Shown one piece after another: positions 10,852-23,884 of a stretch of 64,000 nucleotides of DNA; the first letter of the stretch is position 1, and the number at the start of each line of letters is the position of its first letter. The stretch comes from Myxocyprinus asiaticus. Taxonomy: Eukaryota; Chordata; Actinopteri; Cypriniformes; Catostomidae. The translations under genes and the position numbers were made by a program. A model generated the notes under the pieces. It was not told the origin of the DNA and did no database searches. It saw nothing but the letters and a program-made list of their open reading frames with translations. The stretch spans positions 22,077,197 through 22,141,196 of the forward strand of contig NC_059356.1 of the NCBI RefSeq assembly GCF_019703515.2. Reading direction: 5' to 3'.

Positions 10852-11747
10852 CAGTTGAAGTCAGAAGTTTACATACATCTTAGCCAAATACATTTAAACT
10901 CAATTTTTCACAATTCCTGACATTTAATCATAGAAAACATTCCCTGTCTTAGGTCAGTTATTTCAGCTTTTATTTCTTTCATCACATTCCCAGTGGGTCA
11001 GAAGTTTACATACACTTTGTTAGTATTCAGTAGCATTTAATTTAAATCGTTTAAATTTTACTGTGGATATAGATACTTGTCTATCCGTTTCCTCCAGCAT
11101 CTTCACAAAGCCCTTTGCTGTTGTTCTGGGATTGATTTGCACTTTTCGCACCAAATTACGTTCCTCTCTAGGAGACAGAATGCGTCACTTTCAGGAGCAG
11201 TATCATGGCTGTGTGGTCCCATGGTTTTTATACTTGCGTACTATTGTACAGATGAACGTGGTACCTTCAGGCATTTGGAAATTGCTTCCAAGGATGAACC
11301 AGACTTGTGGTATCCAAAAAAAAATTTTCTGAGGTTTTGACTTTCTTTTGATTTTCCCATGATATCAAGCAAAGAAGCGCCGAGTTTGAAGGTAGGCCTT
11401 AAAATACATCCACAGGTACACCTCCAATTCAGTATACCTCCTATCAGAAGCTAATTGGCTAATTGTCAAAAGGCTTGACATAATTGTCTGGAATATTCCA
11501 AGCTGCTTAAAGGTACAGTTAACGTAGTGTATGTAAACTTCTGACCCACTGGAAATGTGATATAGACAATTAAAAGTGAAACAATCTGTCTGTAAACAAT
11601 TGTTGAAAAAAATACTTGTGTCATGCACAAAGTAGATGTCCTAAACGATTTGCCAAAACTATAGTTTGCAAATATTAAATCTGTGGTTAAAAAATTAGTT
11701 TTAATGACTTCAACCTAAGTGTATGTAAACTTCTGACTTCAACTGTA
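10852..11747. mobile_element. Sleeping Beauty-type Tc1 element, internally altered
   Basis: TA flanks the ends CAGTTGAAGTCAGAAGTTTA and its inverse. Each arm has the second direct repeat CCAGTGGGTCAGAAGTTTAC about 140-190 bp inside, the IR/DR arrangement of Sleeping Beauty-type elements. The 470-bp centre holds only a short degenerate remnant on the minus strand, so this is a non-autonomous copy. Confidence 0.85.
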
Positions 11748-12191
11748 TATGGTCAATGTCACATTTTGTAATTGTTGGCCACATAGTGGAGATCACAATC
11801 CTTCAACAGAAACAATAAGAGCTACATCAAAAGCTCATCTACAGTTAAAAAATGGATTAAGACAGAATTTTCACATCCAGTGGTTCTTTTTTTAATCCAG
11901 TAATGTAAAGTCTAAACTTTGAAAAAATGTCTAAGTTTTTTTTTTCTGCAATTAGAACATCCTTCCATAAAGCTTTCTTGGACACTGAACTCACGTGACA
12001 ATGCTAAACTTCTTGTTTGGTGGCCCTTTGAGGTATTATTTCAAATGCTTCACATACAGAACAAAGAGAACCAGTTATACTTTGAGCAAAAAAGAATTAA
12101 CGAGACAGGCTATAGCCTTACCAAAATAATTCAGGAACTGAAAAAGCCTTGACCTCTGTGCACATGGAACGACTGGCTGTTTATGGCTCTG

Positions 12192-15100
12192 TTAATCATC
12201 CATGCCTATATTACGGAATAGGTAGGACATGGATTCTCCATTGTGGATGCGCCGAATGGCTTCCGACAGTATCATGCTGATGTCCACCGTCTTAATCTTA
12301 GGACACTGTAGTTTCTGGATCTCATGTGGGATGGTGTTGGTGACAACTACCTGTACACAATGACAACATTCAATATGTAAATATGACAACACTTTTACAT
12401 TGTTCTGCTCATCCGCAGACACAGCCATAATCTTATCTTAATAAAAGTAAATCAAATTAAAATGACAAAATAATGACCTCGTCTATGGCAGACTCTTCTA
12501 TTAGCCGAGGTGCATCAGAGGACAGGATTCCATGAGTGGCCATGACGAAGATCTTGTAGGCACCTCTTTCTTTCAGAGTTTCAGCAGCTGCCAGAAAACT
12601 ATCAACATCATCAATGATGTCATCCTAAAAAAAAAAAAAAATTTTTTTGATTAGGAGAGTGATGACTTGGAGATTCCACCTTGGATAGTGGAAAGCATTC
12701 ACACCATCTTGAACTCACCACTATGATGGCAATTCGTCCACCCACATCTCCGACCACTGTTATCGGGGGTTTTTCTTTGGGAATCAGCACTGTGCAAGAA
12801 AAGAAAGACCACTTAATGCAAAGTCAATTAACTCAGGTAATGGAAAGAAAAATAAACTAAATTATCTAATGAGTGAATGATCTAATGATGAGTTTTTATG
12901 AACAGATTATCACAAGGTATCTCTAGGCTCGGATGGATAGCTCCAATGTTCTTGACAGTGGGTGGGGGGGAGTGACGTCCATCCACCAGGTCCGATTCAG
13001 CGTCCTGGGCTTCACCATGGATCACAGCAATGCCCAGTCGCAACCTTTCAGCAAATGACTGGGCCCTGTGAAAGGACACTTTTGGTGTCTGGCTGTACTG
13101 AACTGCAGTAACACAAACCAAAGGGACACACAAATCCCAAGACAAAACACTAGAGAACTAATACAAAGTAAAAGATCCACATACCACATGACAATCATGT
13201 GACAAATGCAATGCATCTGTATGCATTTAAAGTCTGAGCAATGCGCCTAAACCGTTACTCAAAACTGTTGGTGGCTTCTTAGGTGTGTGAATCTTCTACT
13301 TCTTTTGTGTTAGTCTAGTGAACTGCATGATGTGAAACCACACAAGTGAGATTTGACTTTACCTTTTGGCTGATGCTGGAGATTTGGCCACAATTACAGC
13401 ATTTCTGTAATCAGGAATCTGAATGCAGAAGAAAGGAAAAAACACATTAAGACACTAAAAGTAGAGGCACACACAATCACACATGCATACATAAAGTTTA
13501 TGCCATTATGAATAAAAAAATGACTGAATAATCTTCAGTGGATGAATTTATTCAGCATTACAAGTCTTGGGGGAGAAATGCCAGAGTCAGGTAATTTTCC
13601 TGCTTTCTATTATTAAACAACACAATGAAGAGTGAAAACATAGCTTATTAAAGGGATAGTTCACCCAAAAATGAAAATTCACTCATTTACTCACCCTCAT
13701 GCTATCCCAGATGTGTATGACTTTTTTTCTTCTGCTGGATACAAACGAAGATTTTTAGAAGAATATTTCAGCTCTGTAGGTCCATTCAATGCAAGTAAAT
13801 GGTGACCAAAACTTTGAAGATCCAAAAAGCACATAAAGGTATCATAAAAGTAATCCATAAGACTCCGGTGGTTTAATTCATGTCTTCTGAAATGATCTAA
13901 TTGGTTTTGAGTGAGAACAGACCAAAATGTAACTCCTTTTTCAGTATAAATCTTGGCATCAACGGTCTCCCAGGCGATCATGATTTTAAGCTTGATTACA
14001 CTTCCTAGCGCCATCTAGCACTCTGTGCATGCCTTAAGCACTAGGAAGTGTAATCGATCTTGAAATCATGATCATACAATTTGATCTGCTGTAACTCAAA
14101 ATTTATTAGATTGCTTCAGAAGACATGGATTAAACCACAGGAGTTGTATGGATAACTTTTATGCTGCCTTTGTGCTTTTTGGGGCTTCAAAGTTCTGGTC
14201 ACCATTCACTTGCATCATGAGGACCTACAGAGCTGAAATATTATCTAAAAAATCTAAAAATCTTAATTTGTGTTCTGCAGAAGAAAGAAAATCATACACA
14301 TCTGGGATGGCATGAGGGTGAGTAAATGATGAGAGAATTTTCATTTTTAGGTGAACTATCCCTTTAACTGGTGACATCATCATATGCATAAAGTGAAACA
14401 CAGACCGCTCCTTTGCTTAACCTGAGGGCTTTATCATGTAATACGGCAAGAACTACTATCCAGAGGACTTCAATGTTTCAATGCAATTTATGCAAATGAG
14501 CTCTACATAAGCATTATGCAAGGACCTACTTCTTCTTGGATGTATTGTAGTAGGAATGGTGAAGCCCGAAGATTGTCCACTGGAATGTTAAAGAAACCCT
14601 GGATTTCCTTTTGATGCAAATCCATCGTAATGAGATGAGTCAGACCTGCTCAAAGCCACAGTGGACAAAATGCAAATGAGCTGGACCATAACTGCCCAAT
14701 TTCCCTATGAACCAAATTAAGGAAGGAAGTTTTCAAAATAAAGATGTTGACTTGCTCTTAAACAGAATTCAATTATGGACTTTCTCACCTGCTTTACACA
14801 TCATGGAGGCAAGCAGCTTAGACACAATGGAGCCTCTTTTCCTCATTTTGCACTGTTTGCTGTAGGGAAAATAGGGAATGACGCCGATGATGTTCCGTGC
14901 ACAGGAGGTCCTGCAGGCATACACCATGATGAGCAGCTCCATGATGGTGGTATTAACATCCCTGCAGAAAAAAAAGCCTCTTAAAATTGTGATTTAAGAA
15001 ATCGAATTTGCATACACAGGGATTTGTTTTTTTATATCTGTATTAGTGTCAGACTGAGAGCTTCTGATCTGCATTTTGCTAATATCTAAACAAAACTCCC

Positions 15101-18100
15101 TGGCTGCTGGTCTGAAATCAGTGTTGAAGGCTGGAGGGCTTTTAGCACTGTCGTCTTTGACAAGGAAAATTACTGCCTCCAACATAGGCTTGCCACGGTA
15201 CACAGTGTTACCGGTTATACTTAGTACATAGTACAACACCGGTGCGAAATTTTATATCAGTAAAATGGATAAACATTATGAAAGAAACATAATTTATAAA
15301 CATCCGGCCTCTTTTTTGTGCATGAGCTTGAAAACGACATACCCAAAGTAAAACTCTTCCAGTTCTTGAACCCTTTGGTCTACAAACAAACTTGGGACTC
15401 GTTTGAAAGTGGACACTTAGACATTTGTTATTCAAGAGTAAAAATTTATCATTTTAGTATAAAAAAATTAGTCAAGAGCTATTCAAATATTTTGAATAGT
15501 GGCCGCAAATATTATTTATAACATAAAAAAAAAAAAAAAAAAAAGTTATATACATGCAATACAATGTGCAGTGCCCCAACAACACATCTGAAACAAAGCC
15601 ACATGTCTGATGAAGGTCTGACACAATTGTGAAGTCAATATGACCAAAACTCTTTGTTCCATAATGATTTAAGTGTACTTCCAAAAAATGTGAAAAAATA
15701 CTTCAATTAAAAAAATACCACACAAACCAAAATATACATGTAGATATCATTTTTTATTATTGTTTGGGAATATATTATAATGCATTCCATATATATTTAT
15801 GCATTTTATAAACAATGGTAAAAGAACATTGCAATTTGAAATGTTGCAATGAAAATAAACTTTTACATACAATAAAGATGCTTCTGTTCATTTTTTCCCC
15901 ATACAAATGCAAATTGACTTTTTCAGAGCTTTTGCCCTGCCATTCAACCAGGATCTTTAGCCACTGCCTCAAGCCGTAGAGCCTCACTCTCCCCAGCTTC
16001 AATCACCATCAGTGAAGCCTGGAGCACACCTGCTCCCAATGCAAATTGAACGAAAAGCAGTGGAAAAAGTCAGTCAATGCATTGGTAGCGCATGTGCTCC
16101 GGGTTCTAACTCACAGTTAGCGAAGCCGGAGAGGGTGGCTCATCTCGGCTTGAATGACATGCAAGAGCCCCCTGGATGTGCAGTTGAACAGGGGGTTTGA
16201 GTGAAAATGCAGTCGGTAGGAGCGGTTCCTCCAGGCCCTCGGTGATGGTGACTGAAACCGAGGAGGGTGGAGCCCCTCGGCTTGAGGCAGAAGCTAAAGG
16301 CTCTGGGTGAATGGCAAAGCAAAAGCAGTGAAAAAATGTCAATGCATTGGGAGCGCCTGCGCTCCATGAGCGAAGCCAGGGAGGGTGGCTCATCTCGGCT
16401 TGAATGACATGTCTATGCCCCATGGATGTGCAGTTGAACACGGGGTTTGATGAAAAAATGCAGTCGGGAGCATGTGTTCTCCAAACCCTCACGCTCCTTG
16501 CTACCCTGAGGAGGGTGGATCAGATTGCGGCTCCAAAAGCAGAGTTTTTTTGTCGACAGTATGGCAGTAACACGCTATAACTGCTCACCATTCGTTAAAG
16601 CGCAAAACCTACACACACAGTCCACGGTTTTCCACTCCGAAACTTCACGAATCGGCATCAGGGATACAACACTCATATCGTTGTTTTCATCTTTTCATTA
16701 GCTACATGACTCATCAGTCAAAAATGATCTAGCTTTTCACTGGCCGGCTTTATCCAGAGACAAATATGGATGACGCAAATCTTTACATCACTCGTGTCAA
16801 CTGTCCTGTTTGGATATTTTGAATGCCTACCCATTCACAATTGCACAGAAAAGTTTGAGAGAGGGCTCATTTTGTTCGTAAGACCCTCCCAAATATCATG
16901 TTTGGGTGTTTTGCTACTGAAACACTACACAGAGTGCAAGATTTAGCAGAGAACGGACATGAATGATAACTTGTGTTGAATAAATAAAACCTGAACAAAG
17001 ACAGATTGATCAATATTTCTTCATTTGTGTAAATTTTTGGCAATGAATAGCATACCAAAGTTTGGAGGATTGTGCTCATCTGTGTTTGGCTGGAAGACAA
17101 TAAAGGTAAGAACTTCCGGTTTTATTTTCCGTGTTTTGATTTTCACTCTAGACACGTTTAATAAAATATTATTGTAACTTTGTGATCGTCAAAATCTCTT
17201 TAAAATATCAAATCTTGAGACCCAGATCTTTCAAATGATATACTGAATGTCAATATTTGTTTACAATTTCACAGCTTAAACATGCATTAAACAAATGAAA
17301 TGTAAATAAATATGCAAGTGGATAATTTTTGACCCACCCGTCGTTAAGAGGTTAATGACAACAGTTCCAATATCACTAGCCGAACAAACAGAATTGCCTA
17401 CATAAAGTCACCTAATGAGTTTGCGTCTCATAAATAAACCTAAATGAACACATTGAAAGGCAGATGTCCTTCACCGACATATCAAAATGACTGTGAACGC
17501 ACACTTACAGAAGACGTTACTTTTAATTGACAGCAACAACTGTGTGAGATGGGAAGCGGTTTGCCCCGTATTTTAGCGACTCGCACCCAAACGTGTCACA
17601 AATTTAGAGCAATTGACATGAAACACAGACACCTCCAGCGTGAGTTGGAGATGCATCAAACAAGATCAAGATCAATTAAGATCAAGGTCATGTTTCCATC
17701 AAAAGCAGGAGAATTTAGTCAAATATTTAGTCAAAATATAGCATTCGCGTGTATTATAATTGTTTCCCCATCACTGAGATTTCAAAACACAAGACAACTC
17801 ATTCATGACAGCAGATGGCGAGAGACTCAAATGAGGACTGTGAGGAAAACCTGCTATACTATAAAGAGAAACACTACATTCATGTAAAGCCTTTTCTATA
17901 AAAAACAAAAAAACATTATATGTACAAAGACAGTGGGCCTAAAAACCAAATGTATTTTTAGTGATATCATTTTAGCATGTTAGTCAAATACAATAAACGG
18001 ATGAGCCTAATTTTAAACAGAGCACACTTTTTGTTGAGATTTAAAAAAGGAAAAGGCATATTCATTACAGGGAAGAAAACCATTAATGGCAAAAAATAGC

Positions 18101-21100
18101 CTACTTGCTCCATTGATTCGTTCTTTTGGGAAAGGTAGTGTTTTTATTAGAATTAAACATGGATATCATTTTTTTTCTTTCTCCCTGGTCACAGCCTTTT
18201 TCAATTAGGCCTATTCGTTGAGGCTGTTCACAACAAACGCGTATTTGCGTCTGTCTGTGCTGTTTTTCAATGTAATTATGTTCTAGTTGGACCTCTTTGA
18301 CAGCTGACAGCTTGTCAGTTAAAAAAATAACTTCAAAACGCGCCTCGACACCCCAGCATTTTGCTTGTTGCGTCTTGTGTTGTTTTAGCTCAAGGGTGCG
18401 TTTGGTGATAAGATCATTAACGGAATGAACGAATGTATGATTCCCATAATAGAGTGACATCTCTCATGGAAAGACAACGAGCCGCATTACATGCTGCTGG
18501 CAAATGTGGCAAAAATATCTGTGCATTTGCGCAACAAGCACCGCATCTGAAATGGTGCGGAATGAAGTGACCCCCCCCCAAGAGATCACGGCTCAAGCCT
18601 GAAAAGGTGAACATGCTCTTTCTTTACAAAAAATTTACATGACTACTGTACATATTTATTGTTTGGCATGTTAGTTTTGTTTGTTGAACAACACACAATT
18701 TAATCCGATGGCACTATTTTTTCAGTTTCATTTAGTTTAAATTAAAATTCTGAAATAAAGCTGCTTTGTATTATTGTGTAGGCCATTGAGCAACGAAAAT
18801 TACAGCATAGCACCACTGAGTGCCCAACTATAACCGGTTTTGAATCTGGATACGCACCGGTATGAAAATTATGACATCGTGACATTTGTGTTTGTAGTTA
18901 AAGAGCTCCTTACTTGGACACAGTCTGGATGATGAAGACATCTTTGCCGCGCACAGACTCTTCGATTTGGACCCGCGTTTCTGTGAGGAAAGAGATTTTA
19001 CTTTAATGTTCACTTAGAGCCACCCAGCAGTGTTTTTATCGTTAAGGAAAACTGAAACGAAATGAAAACATTTTTGTTAACTGAAATCATTATTGGAAAA
19101 ACTGAAACTAAACTAAAATATATTTTCAGGATTTCAAAACTAAAAATACAAATGAATGTTAGTTTTACTTTTTGATACAGAGTACATTATAAAAAATGTA
19201 ATCTTGTCTGACAATAATTATATGAAAATGCCACTAGAGAGCAATAACACTCAATCTAAAAATGAATTAATAAATTTAACAGATTTAAACATATTTGCTT
19301 TGGCAGCACTAAAATACTAAAACTAAATATACAGAAAAACTAAAACTAACAATCAGAGTGAAAACTAACAAAAACTAAACTAAACTTTCAAGACAAAAAA
19401 ACAGAAAATAAAATTTAAATTAAATATTTAAAAGTATAATAACACTGCCTCACATTGGTCTGTGGTAAAAATGCAACTTCATAATACCTTGCAAAAATAT
19501 AGTGTTCTGGAAAACTTCTGAGTCAAATTTGCTTCAAATTACCTGCAAGTTATCTAAATACTTAAATAAATAGTTTTTGCAATAATTCAACAGTCTGGCT
19601 GAACTAGAAGGTTGTAGAATGATTTGATTGGGCAGGGAAAGCTGTGATAATCTCATCACAGTGTGTATATGTGGGAAAGCAAGCATATCGCCATTTCAAT
19701 ATACGCAAGCTTGACCCAAAACAAAGATTGTCAGTTTAATTAGTTAACAGTAGCTCAGATTTCAGCTCTGTTTTGTCTGCACTCTCCAGCATGTATGCAA
19801 AGAATGAACATTCGCTCTTCAGTTTACAGCAGCAGCCACGGCTGATGTAAATCAAAAGACTATAGATAAAAGTTCCAAAGAAAAGGGGCTTTCACCTCTG
19901 TTCGCTTCCTGATAGACACGAACCTTCCCAAGCTCCACACCCAACCGCCTGTGAAAGAGCAGAAGTTCAAGGGAATAAGATAACAGCTAAAACACAGTTA
20001 AAAATCACAGTCAAAACACCACTTATGAGCATTTTGACATTCAAGGTAGAGCTGACCACAAAGACTCATCTTGTTAAAATGTAAAAAAGTCATTAATTCA
20101 TCATATTAATTAATCTGTTGCTTTTTTATGTGCAAATGTCAAATTAAGAGGGGTGAATCACATGAAAACATAAATTTTTCAACCCAAATTAAAAAAAAAA
20201 TTGCATGAAGAAAATTAAGCCTATTTGAAGGAACTTTTTTACATTTTCATGTCAGTTAAGCACATTTTTCCCATTACTATAGTGTATCCGGACGTTTTAC
20301 TTTTGTAATGCAGTAATTGCTTCAGTATAAATTAGAGGCAGTACAACAAATACTTACATGATGTGAAAATACTTAACCATTTAAATCATATATCATTATT
20401 TATTAGATGTAAACCGATATATCGGTTTTACCAATTAATCAGTGACAATAGTTGTTTTTTGGAACCACTAGATTTTTTTATCCTCACTTCAATGCATATT
20501 TGTTATTTTTTTTATTAGATAATCAAGTGTTTTAAATTGAAGCGAGGGCAGGCAAAGACAAAATGTGATTATATAAAAACGTCCCCTGTCAGCATATACA
20601 TTGTGTCTCCAGATTCATATCTTGTGAGTTATAATAAACCATATTGTTCATTAAACCTCATCTGGTGAAATTTATGTATAAACAAAACCCTTCATCTAGT
20701 GAAATATATAGGATATAAAAAGCTTAATTAGGTACTAAATATTTAATTATAGAGCACTGTAACGGAGCCCAGTCTACGCAATTTCAAAATAAGAGTCATT
20801 TGTGTGTTTAAAGTCTCTCATTATGCACCAAAACTTCTTTTTTCCCCCCTCCAGGTTATTATTATTATTATTTTTTTTTTAAATTTTGGATTTTGGTTTA
20901 AAAAAAAAATATTAATGGGTGGGCCTGGGTAGCTCAGCAAGGAAAGACACTGACTACCACCCCTGGAGTCGCAAGTTAGAATCCAGGGCATGCTGAGTGA
21001 CTCCAGACAGGTCTCCTAAGCAACCAAATTGGCCCGGTTGCTAGGGAGGGTAAAGTCACATGGGGTAACCTCCTCGTGGTCACTATAATGTGGTTCACTC

Positions 21101-22567
21101 TCGGTGGGGCGTGTGGTGAGTTGTGTGTGGATGCCGCAGAGAATAGTGTGAAGCCTCCACATGCGCTATGTCTTCGTGGTAACGCGCTCAACAAGCCATG
21201 TGATAAGATGCTCTGATGTCAATCCGCAGATTGACGGTCTCAGATGTGGAGGCAACTGAGATTAGTCCTCCGCCACCCAGATTGAGGCGAGTCACTAAGC
21301 CACCACGAGGACCTAGAGCACATTGGGAATTGGGCATTCCAAATTGGGGAGAAAATAACAAAACATTTTTAAATGGATCTGGGATTTCATTTACTTTGGA
21401 ATCTTGTAGCCACAGTAAGAAAAGACTAAGAATTTGTTTTAACATCATATCAATCTATTTTAAAAACTATCAGCCGTTTAATCGGTTATCGGCCTTTTCC
21501 ACCACCTTAGTTATCATATCGGCAAAATCCACTATCGTCGACCTCTAATGTTTATTACACAGAGAATAAGCTATTATAATAATATAGTAATGATAATTTG
21601 TGGGGAAAAAGCGTAATTGGCTTATTTTTCTGTATGCTAAATATCATTTAATTTTGCTTTGGTGCCAGATATGACCCAAACATGTTCTTGATGGGCTCCG
21701 TGAGATTCACCCAGACATACCTGGAGGGCATTTTCTTTTCAAAAGACACCCCTTTAAAAAAATTAATAAAAATCCTTTGTTCCCTTACTATACAGGCAAC
21801 TTACTCTGCGATCCTCTTTGCCAGCTCTTTACTGGAGGGATTGGAGTTGGCCGTGAAGATGACCAGGCCTCCTTTGGCTGCGTTCATGTCCTGTGGTTTA
21901 ACAGTGTCTACCTCTAGGGACACAGGCAGTGGCTCCCTGGGCTCCCAGGCACGGCTGAGCCCTTCCTATGAACAAGACCACACCGTTAGTTTAACACCAG
22001 ACACTTCCTGCAAGAATAAAGGCAAGGTGGCAAGATTAGATAGAAGAGTCAAGCCAGGATTGATGAGAACTTTGCTGATGTGCACATAAACATGGATGAG
22101 TAGTTGTTATCAGTTAATTACAGTATAAAATGACTTTTGTGTAACAGCAGTGATCCTGACTAGTGCACTTAACCAGTCTGTCATTTTTTGTGATGACAAT
22201 TCATTGATTGATATCAGTTACTATCTTGATATCCACTGCACAATTAGCACTCACGACAACAAAATTAAGTAAAATGTTATTCATGACCCAAACTAATAAT
22301 GAAAGCACCCTAATGAATTTGCCAAGTTAACATTATTGTGTTAATAATGCTGCTAAGCTAGGTACACCTCCAACATTCGTTAATAAGAATAGAAAGGATA
22401 AGTACAACTACACTTATATCATCTTTATAGAACATATTTTTCATTATTTTGATTTAGTGAACTAAAACATGGACAAACCTCACCAGTTTCGATCTTTTAC
22501 TCGATCGCTTCGATGGTTTACTGTCTCTATCTGAACATGTGAAGTCTGCTACACTGAATATGTCCAT
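12192..22567 (-). CDS. prpsap2: PRPP synthetase-associated protein 2
   Basis: This is a regulatory, non-catalytic partner of PRPP synthetase in the cytosolic complex that supplies purine, pyrimidine and NAD synthesis. Exons, 5' to 3': 22484-22567, 21805-21965, 19896-19948, 18914-18980, 14789-14961, 14530-14645, 13363-13418, 12914-13065, 12719-12789, 12478-12624, 12192-12350. All joins are GT-AG, phases agree throughout, and the total is 412 residues plus TAA. Visible signatures are [55 protein letters not shown], the associated-protein insertion [12 protein letters not shown]...IHPSLEIP, and [20 protein letters not shown]. The PRPP-binding loop of true synthetases (VDDMADTCGT type) is replaced by [10 protein letters not shown], as in the associated proteins. 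The wording around [13 protein letters not shown] and GMDD favours PRPSAP2 over PRPSAP1. The first exon is the least certain part; a shorter start is possible at the internal Met before NAAKGGLV. Confidence 0.93.
13652..14363. mobile_element. TTAA MITE, family A, copy 1
   Basis: It is flanked by TTAA on both sides, with terminal inverted repeats AGGGATAGTTCACC. The arms are long and palindromic (CCCAGATGTGTATGACTTTT on the left, its inverse on the right) and there is no coding. It lies in a prpsap2 intron. Relatives are at 22909, 51024 and 53685. Confidence 0.85.
16041..16500. repeat. Imperfect tandem repeat, about 252-bp unit
   Basis: The segment around 16119 (GAGGGTGGCTCATCTCGGCT, GGATGTGCAGTTGAACA) recurs around 16371 with few changes, and AGCAGTG...CAATGCATTGG precedes both. 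Unit spacing is about 252 bp. It is G/C-richer than its surroundings and lies in the 3.95-kb prpsap2 intron between 14961 and 18914. Confidence 0.8.
19030..19400. repeat. A-rich simple-sequence-like repeat (AAAACTAAA type)
   Basis: Degenerate AACTAAAA/ACTGAAAC motifs fill this part of a prpsap2 intron. It is low complexity with no coding. Confidence 0.6.
20405..21548. mobile_element. DNA-transposon-like host element with a SINE inside
   Basis: The left end reads AGATGTAAACCGATATATCG; the right end, inverted, reads AGAGGTCGACGATAGTGGAT, so the termini are loosely inverted. A second copy with the same right-end sequence lies at 38870-39020, also next to a SINE. It lies in a prpsap2 intron and has no ORF. 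Confidence 0.5.
20926..21352 (+). mobile_element. tRNA-derived SINE, copy 1
   Basis: The head GGGTAGCTCAGCAAGGAAAG resembles tRNA box A and AGTTAGAATCCAGGGC resembles box B, spaced as in a tRNA. A body follows with GGTCTCCTAAGCAACCAAAT, AACCTCCTCGTGGTCACTAT and the tail GGGCATTCCAAATTGGGGAG. The second copy, inverted, is at 39021-39469. Confidence 0.8.
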
Positions 22568-22908
22568 AATGGTCGACAGACACAGAGCGTTTCAAAATAA
22601 AAGCCCTCTGCACACTCTCATAAACGATTTATCATCTCACGTACTGGTTAATTTGAGTCGTTTTCATATTCCACCATAAGTGTATAGAGTCACTCACAAA
22701 AATTTAGATTTTATAATCACAGTTTATGATTTATGAGTAAAATAAGGTCTGTGGTCAATATTAGTATCTAGTATAAACTAGAAGAAAGGTATTTTTTTTT
22801 AAAGAACGTTGCTAACAAGTTGCTAGGTAAGAACTACTCTGGTTTTCCGTTTTATCAGAGAATTTCAGCTGATAGGGGTAGCCCACTTGCAAACTAGTCA
22901 GATTGGGG

Positions 22909-23195
22909 GATAGCTCACCCCAAAATGAAAATTCTCTCATCATTTACTCACCCTCATGCCATCCCAGATGTGTATGACTTTCTTTTTTGTGCTGAACACA
23001 AATGAAGATTTTTAGAAGAATATTTCAGCTCTGAAGGTCCTCACAATGCAAGTGAATGGGTGCCAACAATCTGAAGCTCCAAAATGCATATAAACACAGC
23101 ATAAAAGTAATCCATAAGACTCCAGTGGTTAAATCCATATCTTCTGAAGCAATATGATAGGTGTGTGTGAGCAACAGATCAATATTTATGTTCTT
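22909..23195. mobile_element. TTAA MITE, family A, truncated copy 2
   Basis: One arm only: GGGGATAGCTCACCCCAAAA, CATTTACTCACCCTCATGCC and CCCAGATGTGTATGACTTTC. The other half is lost where the Tc1-like relic begins. Confidence 0.75.
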
Positions 23196-23209
23196 CTTTT
23201 GTTTTTAGT

Positions 23210-23540
23210 GATTTGCATTCTTCATGCATATCATCCTTTACTGTGTTAAAGCAGCAGATCCTTTAAGTCCTGTAAATTGCAAGGTGGGGCCTCCATGGAT
23301 TGGACTTGTTGGTCCACCACATCCCACAGATGCTCAATCGGATTGAGATCTGTGGAATTTGGAGGCCAAGTCAACACCTTGAACTCTTTGTCATGCTGCT
23401 CAGACCATTCCTAAACAATTTTTGCAGTGTGGCAGGTCGCACTATACAGCTGAAAGAGGCCACTGCCATCAGGGAATACCGTTGCCATGAAGGGGTGTAT
23501 GTGATTTGCAACAATCTTTAAGTAGATGGTACGTGTGCAA
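23210..23540 (-). mobile_element. Tc1-like transposase relic
   Basis: The minus-strand reading gives [20 protein letters not shown], which carries the glutamate-containing DDE motif region ([10 protein letters not shown]) with one change, and MEAPPCNLQDLKDLLL. The frame is broken and no terminal repeats are visible. Confidence 0.75.
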
Positions 23541-23884
23541 TGTGAAAGCAAAGAGGTACCAGTCTGCTTTACATATTATGACATAAGTACCTCATGGTCC
23601 ACAAATCAGGAGGTGGTCAGAGTACGGTTTTTGGGTCCTTTTAGGGGGTCTGAGACCACTTGGGTTGTTCACATATACATGTAATACCACTCTGAGAGCG
23701 CTTGGAGTGCTCAAACGAACTAGGTGTGAAAACGCCCTTAGTCAAATCATTAGTCCACAAAGGGAATATACAGTATGTAGATTAAAAGCAACTTCTTGGA
23801 TCATCTTGTGTTCATAATGTGTGAATTCATGACAATGTAAACATCTCTCTCACTGTCTCTCTCTTTCACACACTCTTTCTCCTC

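Larger units (their letters stand above)
8531..12191. other. Gene-free stretch between fam83g and prpsap2
   Basis: No exon is recognised. It holds an A/T-rich stretch with poly-A runs (about 9189-9218 and 10600-10625), a TTAA MITE with a CpG-rich insertion, and a Sleeping Beauty-type element. A minus-strand ATTAAA at about 11890 could serve as the prpsap2 polyadenylation signal. Confidence 0.6.
22568..23884. other. Intergenic prpsap2-cln3 gap and putative prpsap2 promoter side
   Basis: About 1.3 kb separates the proposed prpsap2 start from the cln3 stop. It contains a truncated family A MITE and a Tc1-like relic, leaving 22568-22900 as the only repeat-poor part and so the likeliest prpsap2 promoter. 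I see no convincing TATA box. Confidence 0.4.

Noticed and set aside
17549..17887. 112-codon plus-strand frame in a prpsap2 intron
   Set aside because: No family signature, splice context or codon pattern; surrounding intron is repeat-rich.
15190..18870. CACCGG/ACCGG motifs near both ends of a prpsap2 intron suggesting one large element
   Set aside because: The similarity is short, and the intervening DNA contains unrelated blocks; ends could not be defined.
20935..21010. tRNA-like sequence that could be called a tRNA gene
   Set aside because: It is the head of a SINE: box B is degenerate, the acceptor stem does not close, and a second copy has a SINE-type duplication.
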